Part shown: positions 8,927-17,507 of the stretch, one piece after another | How positions within the stretch are numbered: position 1 is the first letter of the stretch | How the letters are laid out: each line of letters begins with the position of its first letter | Position numbers and translations under genes: made by a program | The notes under the pieces: generated by a model | Told to the model about the DNA's origin: nothing | Database searches by the model: none | The model's input: the letters and a program-made list of their open reading frames with translations, nothing else | Assembly: GCA_013821985.1 (NCBI GenBank) | Contig: PNJQ01000006.1 | Span: forward strand, 1 to 64,000 | Source: Opitutus sp. | GTDB taxonomy: Bacteria; Verrucomicrobiota; Verrucomicrobiia; Opitutales; Opitutaceae | Direction: 5' to 3' | DNA length: 64,000 bases

Positions 8927-9088
8927 GGTCGAAGAAAGGCGGGCCCGGCGCGAACACCCAAGGAAAAACCCGGTGCCCGCTCAACCATGAGAGTCCGTGC
9001 GGGCCGAATTATTGTCCCGAATAAGCGGCAAAAACCCCTTTCTTCGCGTCGAGGTTGGGTGCACAGTCTCAGTTCGAACCCATTTCCC

Positions 9089-9610
9089 ATGCGCAAATTC
9101 GGCATCCTCATCATCCTCGCGGGCGTCCTGATCTTCATCGCCATCCAGGCGCGCACGGGCATCTTCCGCCGCGCCAATCCCGGCGAGCCCGCCAACAAAT
9201 GGGTGCGCGAACAACAGGAAGCCCAGCGCCTCTCGCCCGAGGACATCGCGCAAATCAAACAGCACTTCGCCGACGCCACCGTCACGCCCTCGGGTTTGCG
9301 CTACGTCGTGCAACGCCCCGGTGAAGGTTCGCCGCCGTCGGTCGGCGCGATGGTGGTCGCGCATTATCACGGCACACTCTTGGGCGGTCAGAAGTTCGAC
9401 AGCAGCTACGATCGCAACGAACCCTTCTCCTTCCGCGTCGGCACCGGCGCGGTGATCAAAGGGTGGGACGAGGCGTTTGCCGCGATGAAAAAAGGCGAGA
9501 AACGCACGCTGATCATTCCGTGGTGGCTGGCCTACGGCACGTCGGGCAAGGGCGCGATCCCTCCCCGCGCCACGCTGGTTTTCGAGGTTGAGGTTCTGGA
9601 TATCCGTTGA
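9089..9610 (+). CDS. FKBP-type peptidyl-prolyl isomerase, membrane-anchored
   Basis: 173-residue prolyl isomerase. N-terminal hydrophobic helix MRKFGILIILAGVLIFIAIQ (uncleaved anchor or signal), then a linker and a single FKBP domain from about residue 75. Motifs: VVAHYHGTLLGGQKFDSSYDR, FRVGTGAVIKGWDEAFAAM, and IPPRATLVFEVEVLDI at the end. ATG 9089 starts the anchor. The gene is divergent from gdh; the next gene on this strand starts 88 bp downstream. It probably helps fold exported proteins. Confidence 0.92.
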   Translation: MRKFGILIILAGVLIFIAIQARTGIFRRANPGEPANKWVREQQEAQRLSPEDIAQIKQHFADATVTPSGLRYVVQRPGEGSPPSVGAMVVAHYHGTLLGGQKFDSSYDRNEPFSFRVGTGAVIKGWDEAFAAMKKGEKRTLIIPWWLAYGTSGKGAIPPRATLVFEVEVLDIR

Positions 9611-9698
9611 ATGCTCCCGGGCCGACCCTGACGACACGAACGCCCAACGGCTGCGGTGCGCGCAGATCGTCGGCGGCGGCGCACGAGTGGGGTTGCGC

Positions 9699-12326
9699 GT
9701 GAGCGTCCGCACTACCATCCACCATCGCCTGCTCATGCTCGCCATCGCCGTGGCGTTGCCGCTCGTGGGCTTGGTCGGATACGGTGTCTGGCGTCTGTTC
9801 GAGACTGATCGCTCGCGTGCGATGCACTCCCTGGAGTTTCTGCAGCAGGTCAACGTCGAGAACGCGCGGACCTTCGTCGCCTCGGCTCGCCACCGCCTCG
9901 AACGCATCGCGCAACACGCCCGCATCCGCGCGATGCAGCCGGACGACGCCGCCGCGCTCCTCCGCGACGTCGTCGAGACCAACCCCGACCTCGCCAACGT
10001 CCGCCTGCTCGGTCCCGCGGGCGAACTCATTGCCTCCGCCTCGCCCGTGTCCGACGCAGTGCGCACCGCCCTGCTCAACAGCCCGCCCTACGTCGCCGCG
10101 CGGAGGTCGAACAAGTTCCTCCTCAGCCCGCCCTACGAAAGTCCCGGCACCGGGCGCTGGGTTGTCCTCGCCAGCCAGCCGATCACCGACGCGGAGGGCC
10201 ATCGCCTCGGCACGATCGTCGCTCCGCTGCGGCTGGCCGAGCTGATCGACTTGCTCAACCTGCCCGAGGACAGCACGGGCTTGGTCGTCGGCATCATCGC
10301 GGACACCGGCCTCATCGTCATCCGCCGGCCCGAACCGGACCGCTACATCGGCCGGCGCGCGGGAAGGATCGAGGACATTCAAGCCCTGCTCGACCGCGGC
10401 GAAAACCGGATCGAGGCCGCCGGCTTCGACAACCTGACCCGCACCGCGCTCGTCTCCCGCGTCGGCACCGCGCCGTGGATCGTCGTCACCTCGATGCCGA
10501 CGGAAGCAATCCTGCGCGGTGCGAAGCGCAACCTCTGGCAGGCGCTGGCGGCGTGCGGCTTGGTTTTCGCGCTAGGCGCCTACCTCGTCGCCCGTTACGC
10601 ACGCACCATCGAGACGCCGATCATGGCGCTCGCCAACGCCGCCCGCGACCAAGCCACCGGCCAGACAGAACGTCTCGCACCAGTCACCGGTCCGGCCGAG
10701 GTCGCGGAAACCGCCCGCGCGTTCAATGAAATGGTGGCCGCCCGCCGCCAGGCCGAAGCGCAACTCGCCCAAAGCGAACGCCGTTACCGCACCGTCATCG
10801 ACCAGACCGGCCAGATGGTTTACGATCACCAACTCGGATCGAACCTGATCCAGTGGTTTGGCACCGAGGCGACGCCGGCCATCACCGGTTATTCGCTCGC
10901 CGAATTCCAAGCGGTCGATCTGAAGCGCTGGGAGGAGATGGTGCATCCCGACGACCGGCCACACGCCGTCGCCCTGCTTGAGCGCGCGATCGCCGACAAA
11001 ACGCGCTACCGGGCGGAGTATCGTTTCCGCCGCAAGGACGGCAGTTACTGCCACATCGAGGATCACGGCGTTTTTCTCTTCCAAGCCGACGGCCAACCCG
11101 AGCGCCTGCTCGGCCGCATGAGCGACATCACCGCGCGCCGTGAAGTCGAGGAGGAGCGCCAGCAGCTCGGCCGCAAGCTGCAGGAAACGCAGAAACTCGA
11201 AAGTCTCGGCGTGCTCGCCGGCGGCATCGCGCACGATTTCAATAACCTGCTCACCGGCATTCTCGGCAATGCCGGCCTCGCGCGCCTCGAAGCCCCACGC
11301 GGCTGGGCCGGCGCCGATCACCTGGTGCAAATCGAAAAGGCCTCACTCCGCGCCGCGGACCTCTGCAAGCAGATGCTCGCCTACTCGGGCAAGGGCCGCT
11401 TCGTCGTCCAGCGCCTGTCGCTCAACGAACTACTCGAGGAAACCGCGCAGCTCCTGCAGATTTCCATCAGCAAGAAGGCCACCCTCCAACTCGCGCTCGA
11501 ACCGGCGCTGCCGGCGATCAGCGCGGACGCGACGCAGTTGCGCCAAGTCGTGATGAACCTGGTGATCAACGCGTCCGAGGCGCTCGGCGACAAGCCTGGC
11601 CAGATCACCGTCAGCACCGGACACGTCGATGCCACGCCAGCCTACCTCGCAAGTGTGCAATTCCAGACTGAAATCACGCCCGGCCCCTACGTTTTTCTCG
11701 AGGTCAGCGACAATGGCTCTGGCATGTCCCGCGAAACGCTGGCGCGCATCTTCGATCCGTTCTTCACCACAAAATTCACCGGACGAGGGCTTGGTCTCGC
11801 GGCCGTCATCGGCATCGTGCGCGGCCACAAGGGCGCGATCAAAGTCTATAGCGAACCGGGTCGCGGCACCACGTTCCGCGTGCTGCTCCCGCCCGTCGCC
11901 GGACCTGCGCAGCCGCTCCACCGTCCGACCCCGACCGCACCGGATTGGCGCGGCAGCGGCCACGTGCTCGTGGTCGATGACGAGGAAAGCGTGCGCACCG
12001 TCGCGCGCAGCGTGCTCGAATACACCGGTTTCACCGTCGAAGAGGCGGGCGACGGCGTCGCGGGCGTCGAGATCTTCCAGCGCGACCCGGCACGCTTCAC
12101 CGCCGTGTTGCTCGATCTCACGATGCCACAGATGGACGGCGAGGAAGCCTTCCGGCAGTTGCGCCTGCTCAGTCCCGGCGTGCGCGTCGTGCTGATGAGC
12201 GGCTTCAATCGCGTCGATGCGATCAACCGTTTCGTCGGCAAGGGCCTCGCCGGCTTCGTGCAAAAGCCCTTCGAGGTGCAAACCCTCGTCAGTGAACTCC
12301 GCCGCGTGCTGGGCGACGAAAAGTAG
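9699..12326 (+). CDS. Hybrid sensor histidine kinase with PAS and C-terminal receiver
   Basis: About 875-residue membrane hybrid kinase. Order: TM1 near residues 12-30; periplasmic Cache-like sensor about 31-270; TM2 near 277-298 (LWQALAACGLVFALGAYLVARY region); HAMP; PAS about 360-480; HisKA with the acceptor in GGIAHDFNNLLTGILGN near 512; HATPase (MNLVINASEAL, DNGSGM, GRGLGLAAV) to about 730. The receiver starts near 756 (VLVVDDEESVR), with its acceptor Asp in LLDLTMPQMDG near 805 and Lys in VQKPFE. No ATG fits; GTG 9699 was chosen, GTG 9687 is possible. A terminator follows directly. The DFNN H-box is typical of kinases that feed one-carbon-off receivers of this type. The signal is unknown. 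Confidence 0.92.
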   Translation: MSVRTTIHHRLLMLAIAVALPLVGLVGYGVWRLFETDRSRAMHSLEFLQQVNVENARTFVASARHRLERIAQHARIRAMQPDDAAALLRDVVETNPDLANVRLLGPAGELIASASPVSDAVRTALLNSPPYVAARRSNKFLLSPPYESPGTGRWVVLASQPITDAEGHRLGTIVAPLRLAELIDLLNLPEDSTGLVVGIIADTGLIVIRRPEPDRYIGRRAGRIEDIQALLDRGENRIEAAGFDNLTRTALVSRVGTAPWIVVTSMPTEAILRGAKRNLWQALAACGLVFALGAYLVARYARTIETPIMALANAARDQATGQTERLAPVTGPAEVAETARAFNEMVAARRQAEAQLAQSERRYRTVIDQTGQMVYDHQLGSNLIQWFGTEATPAITGYSLAEFQAVDLKRWEEMVHPDDRPHAVALLERAIADKTRYRAEYRFRRKDGSYCHIEDHGVFLFQADGQPERLLGRMSDITARREVEEERQQLGRKLQETQKLESLGVLAGGIAHDFNNLLTGILGNAGLARLEAPRGWAGADHLVQIEKASLRAADLCKQMLAYSGKGRFVVQRLSLNELLEETAQLLQISISKKATLQLALEPALPAISADATQLRQVVMNLVINASEALGDKPGQITVSTGHVDATPAYLASVQFQTEITPGPYVFLEVSDNGSGMSRETLARIFDPFFTTKFTGRGLGLAAVIGIVRGHKGAIKVYSEPGRGTTFRVLLPPVAGPAQPLHRPTPTAPDWRGSGHVLVVDDEESVRTVARSVLEYTGFTVEEAGDGVAGVEIFQRDPARFTAVLLDLTMPQMDGEEAFRQLRLLSPGVRVVLMSGFNRVDAINRFVGKGLAGFVQKPFEVQTLVSELRRVLGDEK

Positions 12327-12349
12327 CGGGAGCCTCCAGCTCCCGTTTT
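12327..12349 (+). terminator. Rho-independent terminator of the hybrid kinase gene
   Basis: 7-bp stem CGGGAGC / GCTCCCG with loop CTCCA followed by TTTT, starting immediately after the TAG stop. Confidence 0.85.
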
Positions 12350-12360
12350 GCCACGTTCAA

Positions 12361-12432
12361 GGTGGCCCGTGACCTCCGGGCACGGGAACGATTGTCGACT
12401 CGCCGCCCCGTGCCCGGAGGTCACGGGCTACC
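12361..12432. repeat. Large palindromic element between convergent genes
   Basis: Two 26-bp arms (12361-12386 and 12407-12432; core GCCCGTGACCTCCGGGCACG) are complementary at all but one position around a 20-bp centre. It can form a very stable hairpin between two convergent genes. It has no T-run. It looks like a further intergenic palindromic repeat family. Confidence 0.75.
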
Positions 12433-12479
12433 TCACGCGGCGATCTCCCGCGGACTGCGTCGTCGCTCGGCGCCGCAGC

Positions 12480-13226
12480 TCAAAGCCCGAGCAAACTTCC
12501 GTTGCGCTTGAGCCAGCGCTCGGCGTCCTTCCACCACGGGCAGACTTCCTCGACCCGCGTCCAGAAGCGCTCGCTGTGATTCATTTCCTTCAGATGCATC
12601 AGCTCGTGGTAAATGATGTAGTCGCGCACCGAATCCGGCGTCTGCACGAGCCGCCAATTGAGCGACACCGACCCACCCGCCGAACACGAGCCCCAGCGCG
12701 CCCGCTGATTGCGCACGGTCACGGTTTTCAAATCCACGCCGGTCTCCGCCGCGAGCTCCCACGCCCGCGCCGGCAACTCGATCCTCGCGCGGCGGGCAAA
12801 ATGCGCCTCGAGCGTTGCGCGCAAGTCCCCGTCAAACCGCGCGACGCGAAACACGTCCGCCGCGACGCTCACCTGCGGTTTCTCGCCCTCTGACGCGACG
12901 CGGATCGGATGCATCTCGCCGCGCCAGAGCACGTGCGTGCCGATCGTCCAGATCTCCGCCGCGCGGGGCCGCTTCGCCTGCCGTTCGCGCGCGCGCGTGA
13001 GCCACTCCTCGTGTTGCGCCACGAAGCGCTGGGCCTCGCGCTCGCTTCCGCGCGCGGGAATGGTCGCCACGGCCACGCCGTCGCGGCGCAACGTCAGCCG
13101 GTAGCGCTTCGCCTGAGCGCTGCGGACATAGATGAGCGCGGGCGACGGCTCCACGGCCGTGCCCAATTGAAAGAATTCCTGCTCCCCGCTGTTCACGGAA
13201 GTGACGTAAGGCGCGTTGCCACGCAT
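12480..13226 (-). CDS. YgjP/DUF45-family metallopeptidase-like protein
   Basis: 248-residue protein of the DUF45 (YgjP-like) zinc metallopeptidase family. The signature HELMHLKEMNHSERFW, with HExxH plus a downstream His, is near residue 203. The upstream block VTVRNQRARWGSCSAGGSVSLNWRL near 168-192 is also diagnostic. The N-terminal half has the family's beta-rich region (YRLTLRRDGVAVATIPARG). ATG 13226 is preferred to an upstream TTG. It is convergent with the hybrid kinase. The cellular role of this family is largely unknown. Confidence 0.9.
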   Translation of the reverse strand: MRGNAPYVTSVNSGEQEFFQLGTAVEPSPALIYVRSAQAKRYRLTLRRDGVAVATIPARGSEREAQRFVAQHEEWLTRARERQAKRPRAAEIWTIGTHVLWRGEMHPIRVASEGEKPQVSVAADVFRVARFDGDLRATLEAHFARRARIELPARAWELAAETGVDLKTVTVRNQRARWGSCSAGGSVSLNWRLVQTPDSVRDYIIYHELMHLKEMNHSERFWTRVEEVCPWWKDAERWLKRNGSLLGL

Positions 13227-13280
13227 TTCCAACGAAAACTCGTTTCACGAGTTTTTCGGTGGCGCTCGCGCGTATCCGCG

Positions 13281-13811
13281 TCAGAGGCGTTTGAAAAAAA
13301 TCGCGTTGGCTGCGAACGTGCCGTCGGGGTCGCGCGCGTAGTCGGGGATCCCACCGCACAGCGTGTAGCCCCGCTGCGTGTAGAATTCCACCGCACCGCT
13401 CCGGCCCACGCTCGTGTCGAGAAACAGCAACGTGCGACCGCGCAACCGCGCCTCGTCTTCGAGTCGCTGCATCAGCGCGCCGCCAACGCCCCGGCCGCGC
13501 GCGGCGTGGAGCACCATGACCTTTTGCACCTCGGCGCGATGCCGCCCATTCGGGCGCAGCTCCAACCCGAGCTGCGCCGAGCCGACGAGGCGTCCGCTTT
13601 CGTCGCCCGCGGCGAGCACGATCTTCGCGCCGCCGGCGACTTGCGCCGCGACGCCGCGCCAGTAGTCGCGCAGTTCCGTCTCCGCCAGCGGCAGCATGAA
13701 ACCCATCGACGCGCCGTGCTCCACGGCATCGCGCAGCAACGCCGAGAGTTCCTCGATCCGCGCGAGGACGTCGGCTTCCGACCAAAAGATGATTTGCATC
13801 TCTCCGCTCAT
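13281..13811 (-). CDS. GNAT-family N-acetyltransferase
   Basis: 176-residue acyltransferase of the GNAT fold, transferring acetyl from acetyl-CoA to an unknown substrate. The acetyl-CoA loop is VLHAARGRGVGGALMQRL near residues 98-115. Motif B follows (LLFLDTSVGRSGAVEFYTQRGY), with the Tyr acid candidate in FYTQRGY. Start ATG 13811 (MSGEMQIIFWSEAD); ATG 13799 is an alternative. It is followed 54 bp on by the YgjP-like gene on the same strand. Confidence 0.88.
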   Translation of the reverse strand: MSGEMQIIFWSEADVLARIEELSALLRDAVEHGASMGFMLPLAETELRDYWRGVAAQVAGGAKIVLAAGDESGRLVGSAQLGLELRPNGRHRAEVQKVMVLHAARGRGVGGALMQRLEDEARLRGRTLLFLDTSVGRSGAVEFYTQRGYTLCGGIPDYARDPDGTFAANAIFFKRL

Positions 13812-13834
13812 GCAGGCTGCGCGCCAAACGGTTT

Positions 13835-14275
13835 TTAGAGTCGCATCACTTTCCACTCCAGACGGCGGCCATTCGCCACCGTCAGCCAGGCGAAGCTCGC
13901 TGGCGCGCCTCGGTTCGGCCGTGAGATGCAACCCGGATTCAGCCAGCGGACGCCCGCCGGATCGGTCTCCTCGCGTGGCACATGCGTGTGTCCGTGCAAC
14001 ACGGCATGCACGCCCGGCGGCGCGCGCCGGGGCGGGATATGGGTGAGAAAAAACCGCCAGCCACACCGCTCCAGCGTGAGTTCGAGCGGCCAGAGATTGT
14101 GCGCCTCGTTATTGCCGAGCACGACGTGCAGCGGTTTACCGAGCTGCTCGAATTCCACGAGCACCTCCGGCTCGCAGACATCGCCCAGATGCCAGATCTC
14201 GTCCGCCGATGCCACCCGCCCCGGCAGCGAAGCCGGATACCCATCGTGCGTGTCGGAAATGACGGCGATCCGCAT
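13835..14275 (-). CDS. YfcE/MJ0936-type metallophosphoesterase
   Basis: 146-residue calcineurin-like phosphodiesterase. Dimetal motifs in order: AVISDTHDG near residue 5-13, WHLGDV near 31, VLGNNEAH near 55, and HGHTHVP near 95. The size matches YfcE-like single-domain enzymes. Start ATG 14275 gives MRIAVISDTH, the family's usual beginning. The acetyltransferase starts 23 bp downstream on the same strand, suggesting co-transcription. The natural substrate is unknown. Confidence 0.9.
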   Translation of the reverse strand: MRIAVISDTHDGYPASLPGRVASADEIWHLGDVCEPEVLVEFEQLGKPLHVVLGNNEAHNLWPLELTLERCGWRFFLTHIPPRRAPPGVHAVLHGHTHVPREETDPAGVRWLNPGCISRPNRGAPASFAWLTVANGRRLEWKVMRL

Positions 14276-14360
14276 GGAGTCGGTTAAAGGCGTGAGTTCG
14301 TTTTGAAATATCAGGGATGACCGCCTGGCAAGATTGCGGCGTGGCGCGACCCGTGGCGGC

Positions 14361-14816
14361 TTACTTTTTCCACGGCGAAAGATCCGGATGCTTCGCTTCA
14401 AGCCAGGCGATCACCACGGCGCGCAACTCGACCGCAAACTCGCGGAGTTCCTTGGCTTCCTTGGCGCTGACCTTGCCCGCCGCGTCGTATTCGAGCCCGT
14501 TGCGTTTGGCCCGACACGCATCGAGGTAATCGGCATCGTCCTGCCGGGCGGAACCGAGGATGACGGGCAAAGCGGAAATCGTGCGGTGATGAGCATTGAG
14601 CTTTTCCGATTTCCAACCCTCCGCGAGCAGCGCGATGGCGCAAAGCTGGAGCGCGGCGTTGTAGGCGATGTTGAACTGGCCGTCCGGGGACAAGGTCGCT
14701 TTCGCATCTTCCAAGTCGCGGTCCACGACGCCGAAAATTTTGCCGACCTGATCACGGGTCGGACTCTGCGGCTTCAACCACCCTGCCTTAGCCCAATCGT
14801 TTAAGCTCATCGGCAT
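14361..14816 (-). CDS. HEPN-domain protein, partner of the nucleotidyltransferase
   Basis: About 151-residue all-alpha protein resembling HEPN families. Helical core with IAYNAALQLCAIALLAEGW near residue 50, then ACRAKRNGLEYDAAGKVSAKEAKEL near 103-127. The canonical RX4-6H RNase motif is not present (RNGLEY instead of RNxxxH). The start overlaps the end of the upstream nucleotidyltransferase gene by 29 bp (or 23 bp from ATG 14810). The pair resembles MNT/HEPN toxin-antitoxin-like modules, but the missing His leaves RNase activity doubtful. Confidence 0.65.
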   Translation of the reverse strand: MPMSLNDWAKAGWLKPQSPTRDQVGKIFGVVDRDLEDAKATLSPDGQFNIAYNAALQLCAIALLAEGWKSEKLNAHHRTISALPVILGSARQDDADYLDACRAKRNGLEYDAAGKVSAKEAKELREFAVELRAVVIAWLEAKHPDLSPWKK

Positions 14817-15369
14817 CTCCCTTCACGAAGAGTTTCGGTTTGCTCAGCACATCGACCAGAAAGGGATTCTTTTTTCGGCCCCGCTGGAACTCCGCTGCCG
14901 TCATCGTCACCGGATTGATTTCGCGCCCGAGTTTTTCGCCGGCCGAGCGCAACGGACCGGCCAACTTCCGCAGACCGACATCTCCGATCACCAACAGATC
15001 GACATCGCTCGCGGCCTTCCCCGCGCCATCCGCCAGCGAGCCGAAGATAAAGGCCCACTCGATGCCCTCGACCGGCGCGAGAGCTTGGCCCACCACGTCC
15101 TTCAACCCGGCTGTCTTGAGAACGATTTGTTGCAGGTCGACGAAGAGCGGATGCAACGCATTCGCCCGGAAATAGCGGCGGTTGCCATCACGCCGACTGG
15201 TGACGAGTTCCGTCGCTGACATTTTCTGCAACTCATCCTGCACGGTCTTCACGTTCAAGCCGCTCTGACGAGCGAGATCCCGTCCATGCCTTTCACGCGA
15301 GGCATCGACGAAAAGGAGCCGAAGAATCTCGGCGCGCACCTGCGGGAAAAGCTGATGCAGTAAACTCAT
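14788..15369 (-). CDS. HTH-nucleotidyltransferase fusion (MNT type)
   Basis: 193-residue fusion. N-terminal winged helix like ArsR/MarR regulators (residues about 8-75; GRDLARQSGLNVKTVQDEL). Then a minimal nucleotidyltransferase with the hallmark IFGSLADGAGKAASDVDLLVIG near residues 110-131 (GSx10DxD). It may transfer a nucleotide to the HEPN partner or another target while binding its own promoter. ATG 15369 begins 1 bp from an operator-like direct repeat. It heads an overlapping two-gene operon. Confidence 0.8.
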   Translation of the reverse strand: MSLLHQLFPQVRAEILRLLFVDASRERHGRDLARQSGLNVKTVQDELQKMSATELVTSRRDGNRRYFRANALHPLFVDLQQIVLKTAGLKDVVGQALAPVEGIEWAFIFGSLADGAGKAASDVDLLVIGDVGLRKLAGPLRSAGEKLGREINPVTMTAAEFQRGRKKNPFLVDVLSKPKLFVKGDADELKRLG

Positions 15370-15370
15370 T

Positions 15371-15405
15371 GACGGCTTATTGCCTACAACCGACGGCTTA
15401 TTACC
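15371..15405 (-). promoter_or_regulatory. Operator-like direct repeat before the nucleotidyltransferase/HEPN operon
   Basis: Two 14-bp copies of GACGGCTTATTRCC (15371-15384 and 15392-15405) differ at one position and are spaced 21 bp apart, two helical turns. The upstream copy also forms GACGG-N7-CCGTC. They lie between a TTGACG -35-like box and the start codon, so the HTH protein could autoregulate here. This is inferred from position and spacing. Confidence 0.55.
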
Positions 15406-15439
15406 GTCAAGCCGATCTTCGAAGCGGCGCGGGCCCGCT

Positions 15440-16726
15440 TCACGCCGTCGCGGGCTTGGCGGCGGACTTCGGCGCGGCGCTCGGCGCCGGGTCTGATGGC
15501 TCGGCGGCGGCGGGCGGCGGACGCGTCGTTCCGAACCAACGATCCTTCAGACGCAGGAAAAACTTTTCGAACGTCAGGTAGCTGAGCGACGCCAGCGCGA
15601 TGGCCAGCAGCGAACCCCCGACAAAATCCACCCACGGCGAATCCACGCCCGCGACCGCCGCAGCGCGGCGCACGACGTTCACCGCGATCATGTGCAGCAG
15701 ATACATCCCGTAACTCACCGTGCCGATCCACACCAGCGGACGCCACCTAAGCAGCCGCGCGAGATCGTTGTCCTCGCGCACGACGCACGTCGCCACGAGA
15801 CCCGCGAGCGCGACGGCGATCGCGAGTTCACCCGCCGCGCCCCACGCCGGGGCGAACGCGAGCGTTCCCACCGTCAGTGCCAACGCCACCCCCGCACTCC
15901 CGCGCCGGCCAGCAAAACGCCAGACTGCGCGATACGTCTCCGGCCGGTGCAACAGATGAGCCAGCGTCACCCCGAGCAAAATCGCCGCCGGCACGCTCGT
16001 CACCATGCGCAGCGCCAACGACTCGCGCGCCACGTCACCGAGCGCGAGCACGACCGCTTGCGTCGAAACGAGCGTAACCACCGCCGTCGCCAGCGCTCCC
16101 CAGCCGCGCAACCAGCGCTCGAGCACGGGCCAGACGAGATAGAATTGTTCCTCGGCGGCGAGCGACCACGCGAAATAGAAAATCACGCGCGTGTCCTCGA
16201 GATTCACGAACCAGTTGGACGTGAACGTGGCGAAGGCCGGCAGATTCCCCCAAAACGTCGCACGCGCCGCCCCATCGCGCTCGAACAGCGCCACTAAACC
16301 GACGTAGGCGAGTAGCACCCCGTAATAGAGCGGCAGGATGCGCAGCGCGCGGCGGCCCCAAAACTGCGGCAACTGAAATCCGGCCGGGCTCTGCTTCGCC
16401 CGCAGGATGAGCGTCACGATGAGAAAGCCGCTGATCGCGAAGAAGAGCGTCACTCCCTTGTTGCCCTGGCCCGCGAAGGTGTCGTGGGCGAAAGGCAGCG
16501 TGTGATACCAGACGACCGCGAGGATGCTGAAAGCGCGCAGCCCGTCGAGGGACCCGAAGAAACGCGCCGCCTTGAACGCCCGAAACGCTTCGCGCGCGTG
16601 CTCATCGTCCCGACGACGGCGCGCGTGAGCACGTCGGAGCGGACGCGGAGCAAAAGGAACAAACGGAGATCGAGGGTGCACGCTGGGTTCAGACCGCTCG
16701 AGCCGCCGCCGGGTGACGCCGCTCAT
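15440..16726 (-). CDS. Acyltransferase 3 (OafA/NodX-type) membrane protein
   Basis: About 400-residue integral membrane O-acyltransferase, with around ten hydrophobic helices. The N-terminal signature FFGSLDGLRAFSILAVVWYHT holds the catalytic-type His. GRRALRILPLYY and FYFAWSLAAEEQFYLVWP follow. The C-terminus is Pro/Ala-rich and cytoplasmic. The start is uncertain: ATG 16726 leaves a basic, low-complexity leader of about 55 residues before the family core, so a later non-ATG start is possible. It probably acylates a surface polysaccharide or lipid head group. Confidence 0.85.
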   Translation of the reverse strand: MSGVTRRRLERSEPSVHPRSPFVPFAPRPLRRAHARRRRDDEHAREAFRAFKAARFFGSLDGLRAFSILAVVWYHTLPFAHDTFAGQGNKGVTLFFAISGFLIVTLILRAKQSPAGFQLPQFWGRRALRILPLYYGVLLAYVGLVALFERDGAARATFWGNLPAFATFTSNWFVNLEDTRVIFYFAWSLAAEEQFYLVWPVLERWLRGWGALATAVVTLVSTQAVVLALGDVARESLALRMVTSVPAAILLGVTLAHLLHRPETYRAVWRFAGRRGSAGVALALTVGTLAFAPAWGAAGELAIAVALAGLVATCVVREDNDLARLLRWRPLVWIGTVSYGMYLLHMIAVNVVRRAAAVAGVDSPWVDFVGGSLLAIALASLSYLTFEKFFLRLKDRWFGTTRPPPAAAEPSDPAPSAAPKSAAKPATA

Positions 16727-17195
16727 CCCGCCATTTTCTGCGGCTTCCAACCCAGTCCTCGTCCCGCTCACCACCCGCCCTCCGCAACGCATAGGGGTGA
16801 CGACCGTGTGCGGTGGGAGGTCTTCAACCCATCCTGCGCGTTCGCACAAAACCCCGCGTCAGTTTCGCGCAGAGATGTCGCCGTGGTGTTCCGTCGTTCA
16901 CCACGGCGTCATGCTTCCTCCCCTGCTCTCTCCGCGTCCCCTGTGTTCAGCCAGACCGATTTCGTAGGTCCAAATCCCACGCGTCTATTTTGCCGCGAGC
17001 GGACGCACTCGGCGCACCAGTTCTTCGCAGAATTTCCGGATGCATCGCAATTGTCCCGATGGGGCTTTTTCGCCCGTCCGGTTCCGGAAGTTCCCGTCCT
17101 AGCGCGCGAATCGCGGCCGCGTATCTTCCCGGCAGGGCTCGCGCCACTTGCCGCGACGCCGCGACCCGCTTTGAAACCAAACTTCGCCGCTTCTC
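16727..17195. other. 469-bp region without a recognisable gene
   Basis: Lies between divergent acyltransferase and HMA-like genes. Several short open frames cross it but have the low-complexity composition of shadow frames. No RNA fold or clear promoter was recognised. Confidence 0.4.
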
Positions 17196-17399
17196 ATGAA
17201 CACTCGTCTCCGCATTGCCAAACTCACCGACCCCACCGACACCGCGCACATCGAGAAAGCCCTCGAAGCCGTGCCGCGCGTGAACGCCGTCACGATTGAA
17301 ACGGCGCAGAATCAGGCGATCGTCGATCACGACGGAGCCGACGAGCGCGAGCTCACCAACGCCGTCAAACAGCTCGGCTACATCGCGAGCGTCGAATAA
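17196..17399 (+). CDS. HMA-like small protein without metal-binding cysteines
   Basis: 67-residue ferredoxin-like-fold candidate resembling heavy-metal-associated (HMA) domains: RIAKLTDPTDTAHIEKALEAVPRVNAVTIETAQNQAIVDH..., then LTNAVKQLGYIASVE. The pattern of strand, helix with paired partner segments, and closing GY is that of HMA chaperones. However, the usual MxCxxC metal site is replaced by residues TDPTDTAH, so copper binding is not expected. ATG 17196. It stands alone between the acyltransferase and the tRNA gene. Confidence 0.65.
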   Translation: MNTRLRIAKLTDPTDTAHIEKALEAVPRVNAVTIETAQNQAIVDHDGADERELTNAVKQLGYIASVE

Positions 17400-17507
17400 C
17401 GAACCGTTCGGCCGAAATCCTCCGCGCTCTCCGCGTCCTCCGCGTTTGATCATCCGTTGGCGTCGTCGTCGTTGCCGTCGTCGTCTAAGTTACCGCAGTC
17501 TTCGGAT

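Noticed and set aside
16813-17199. 128-codon plus-strand frame before the HMA-like gene
   Set aside because: Arg/Ser-rich, no motif, and it crosses the start region of the next gene; not credible as coding.
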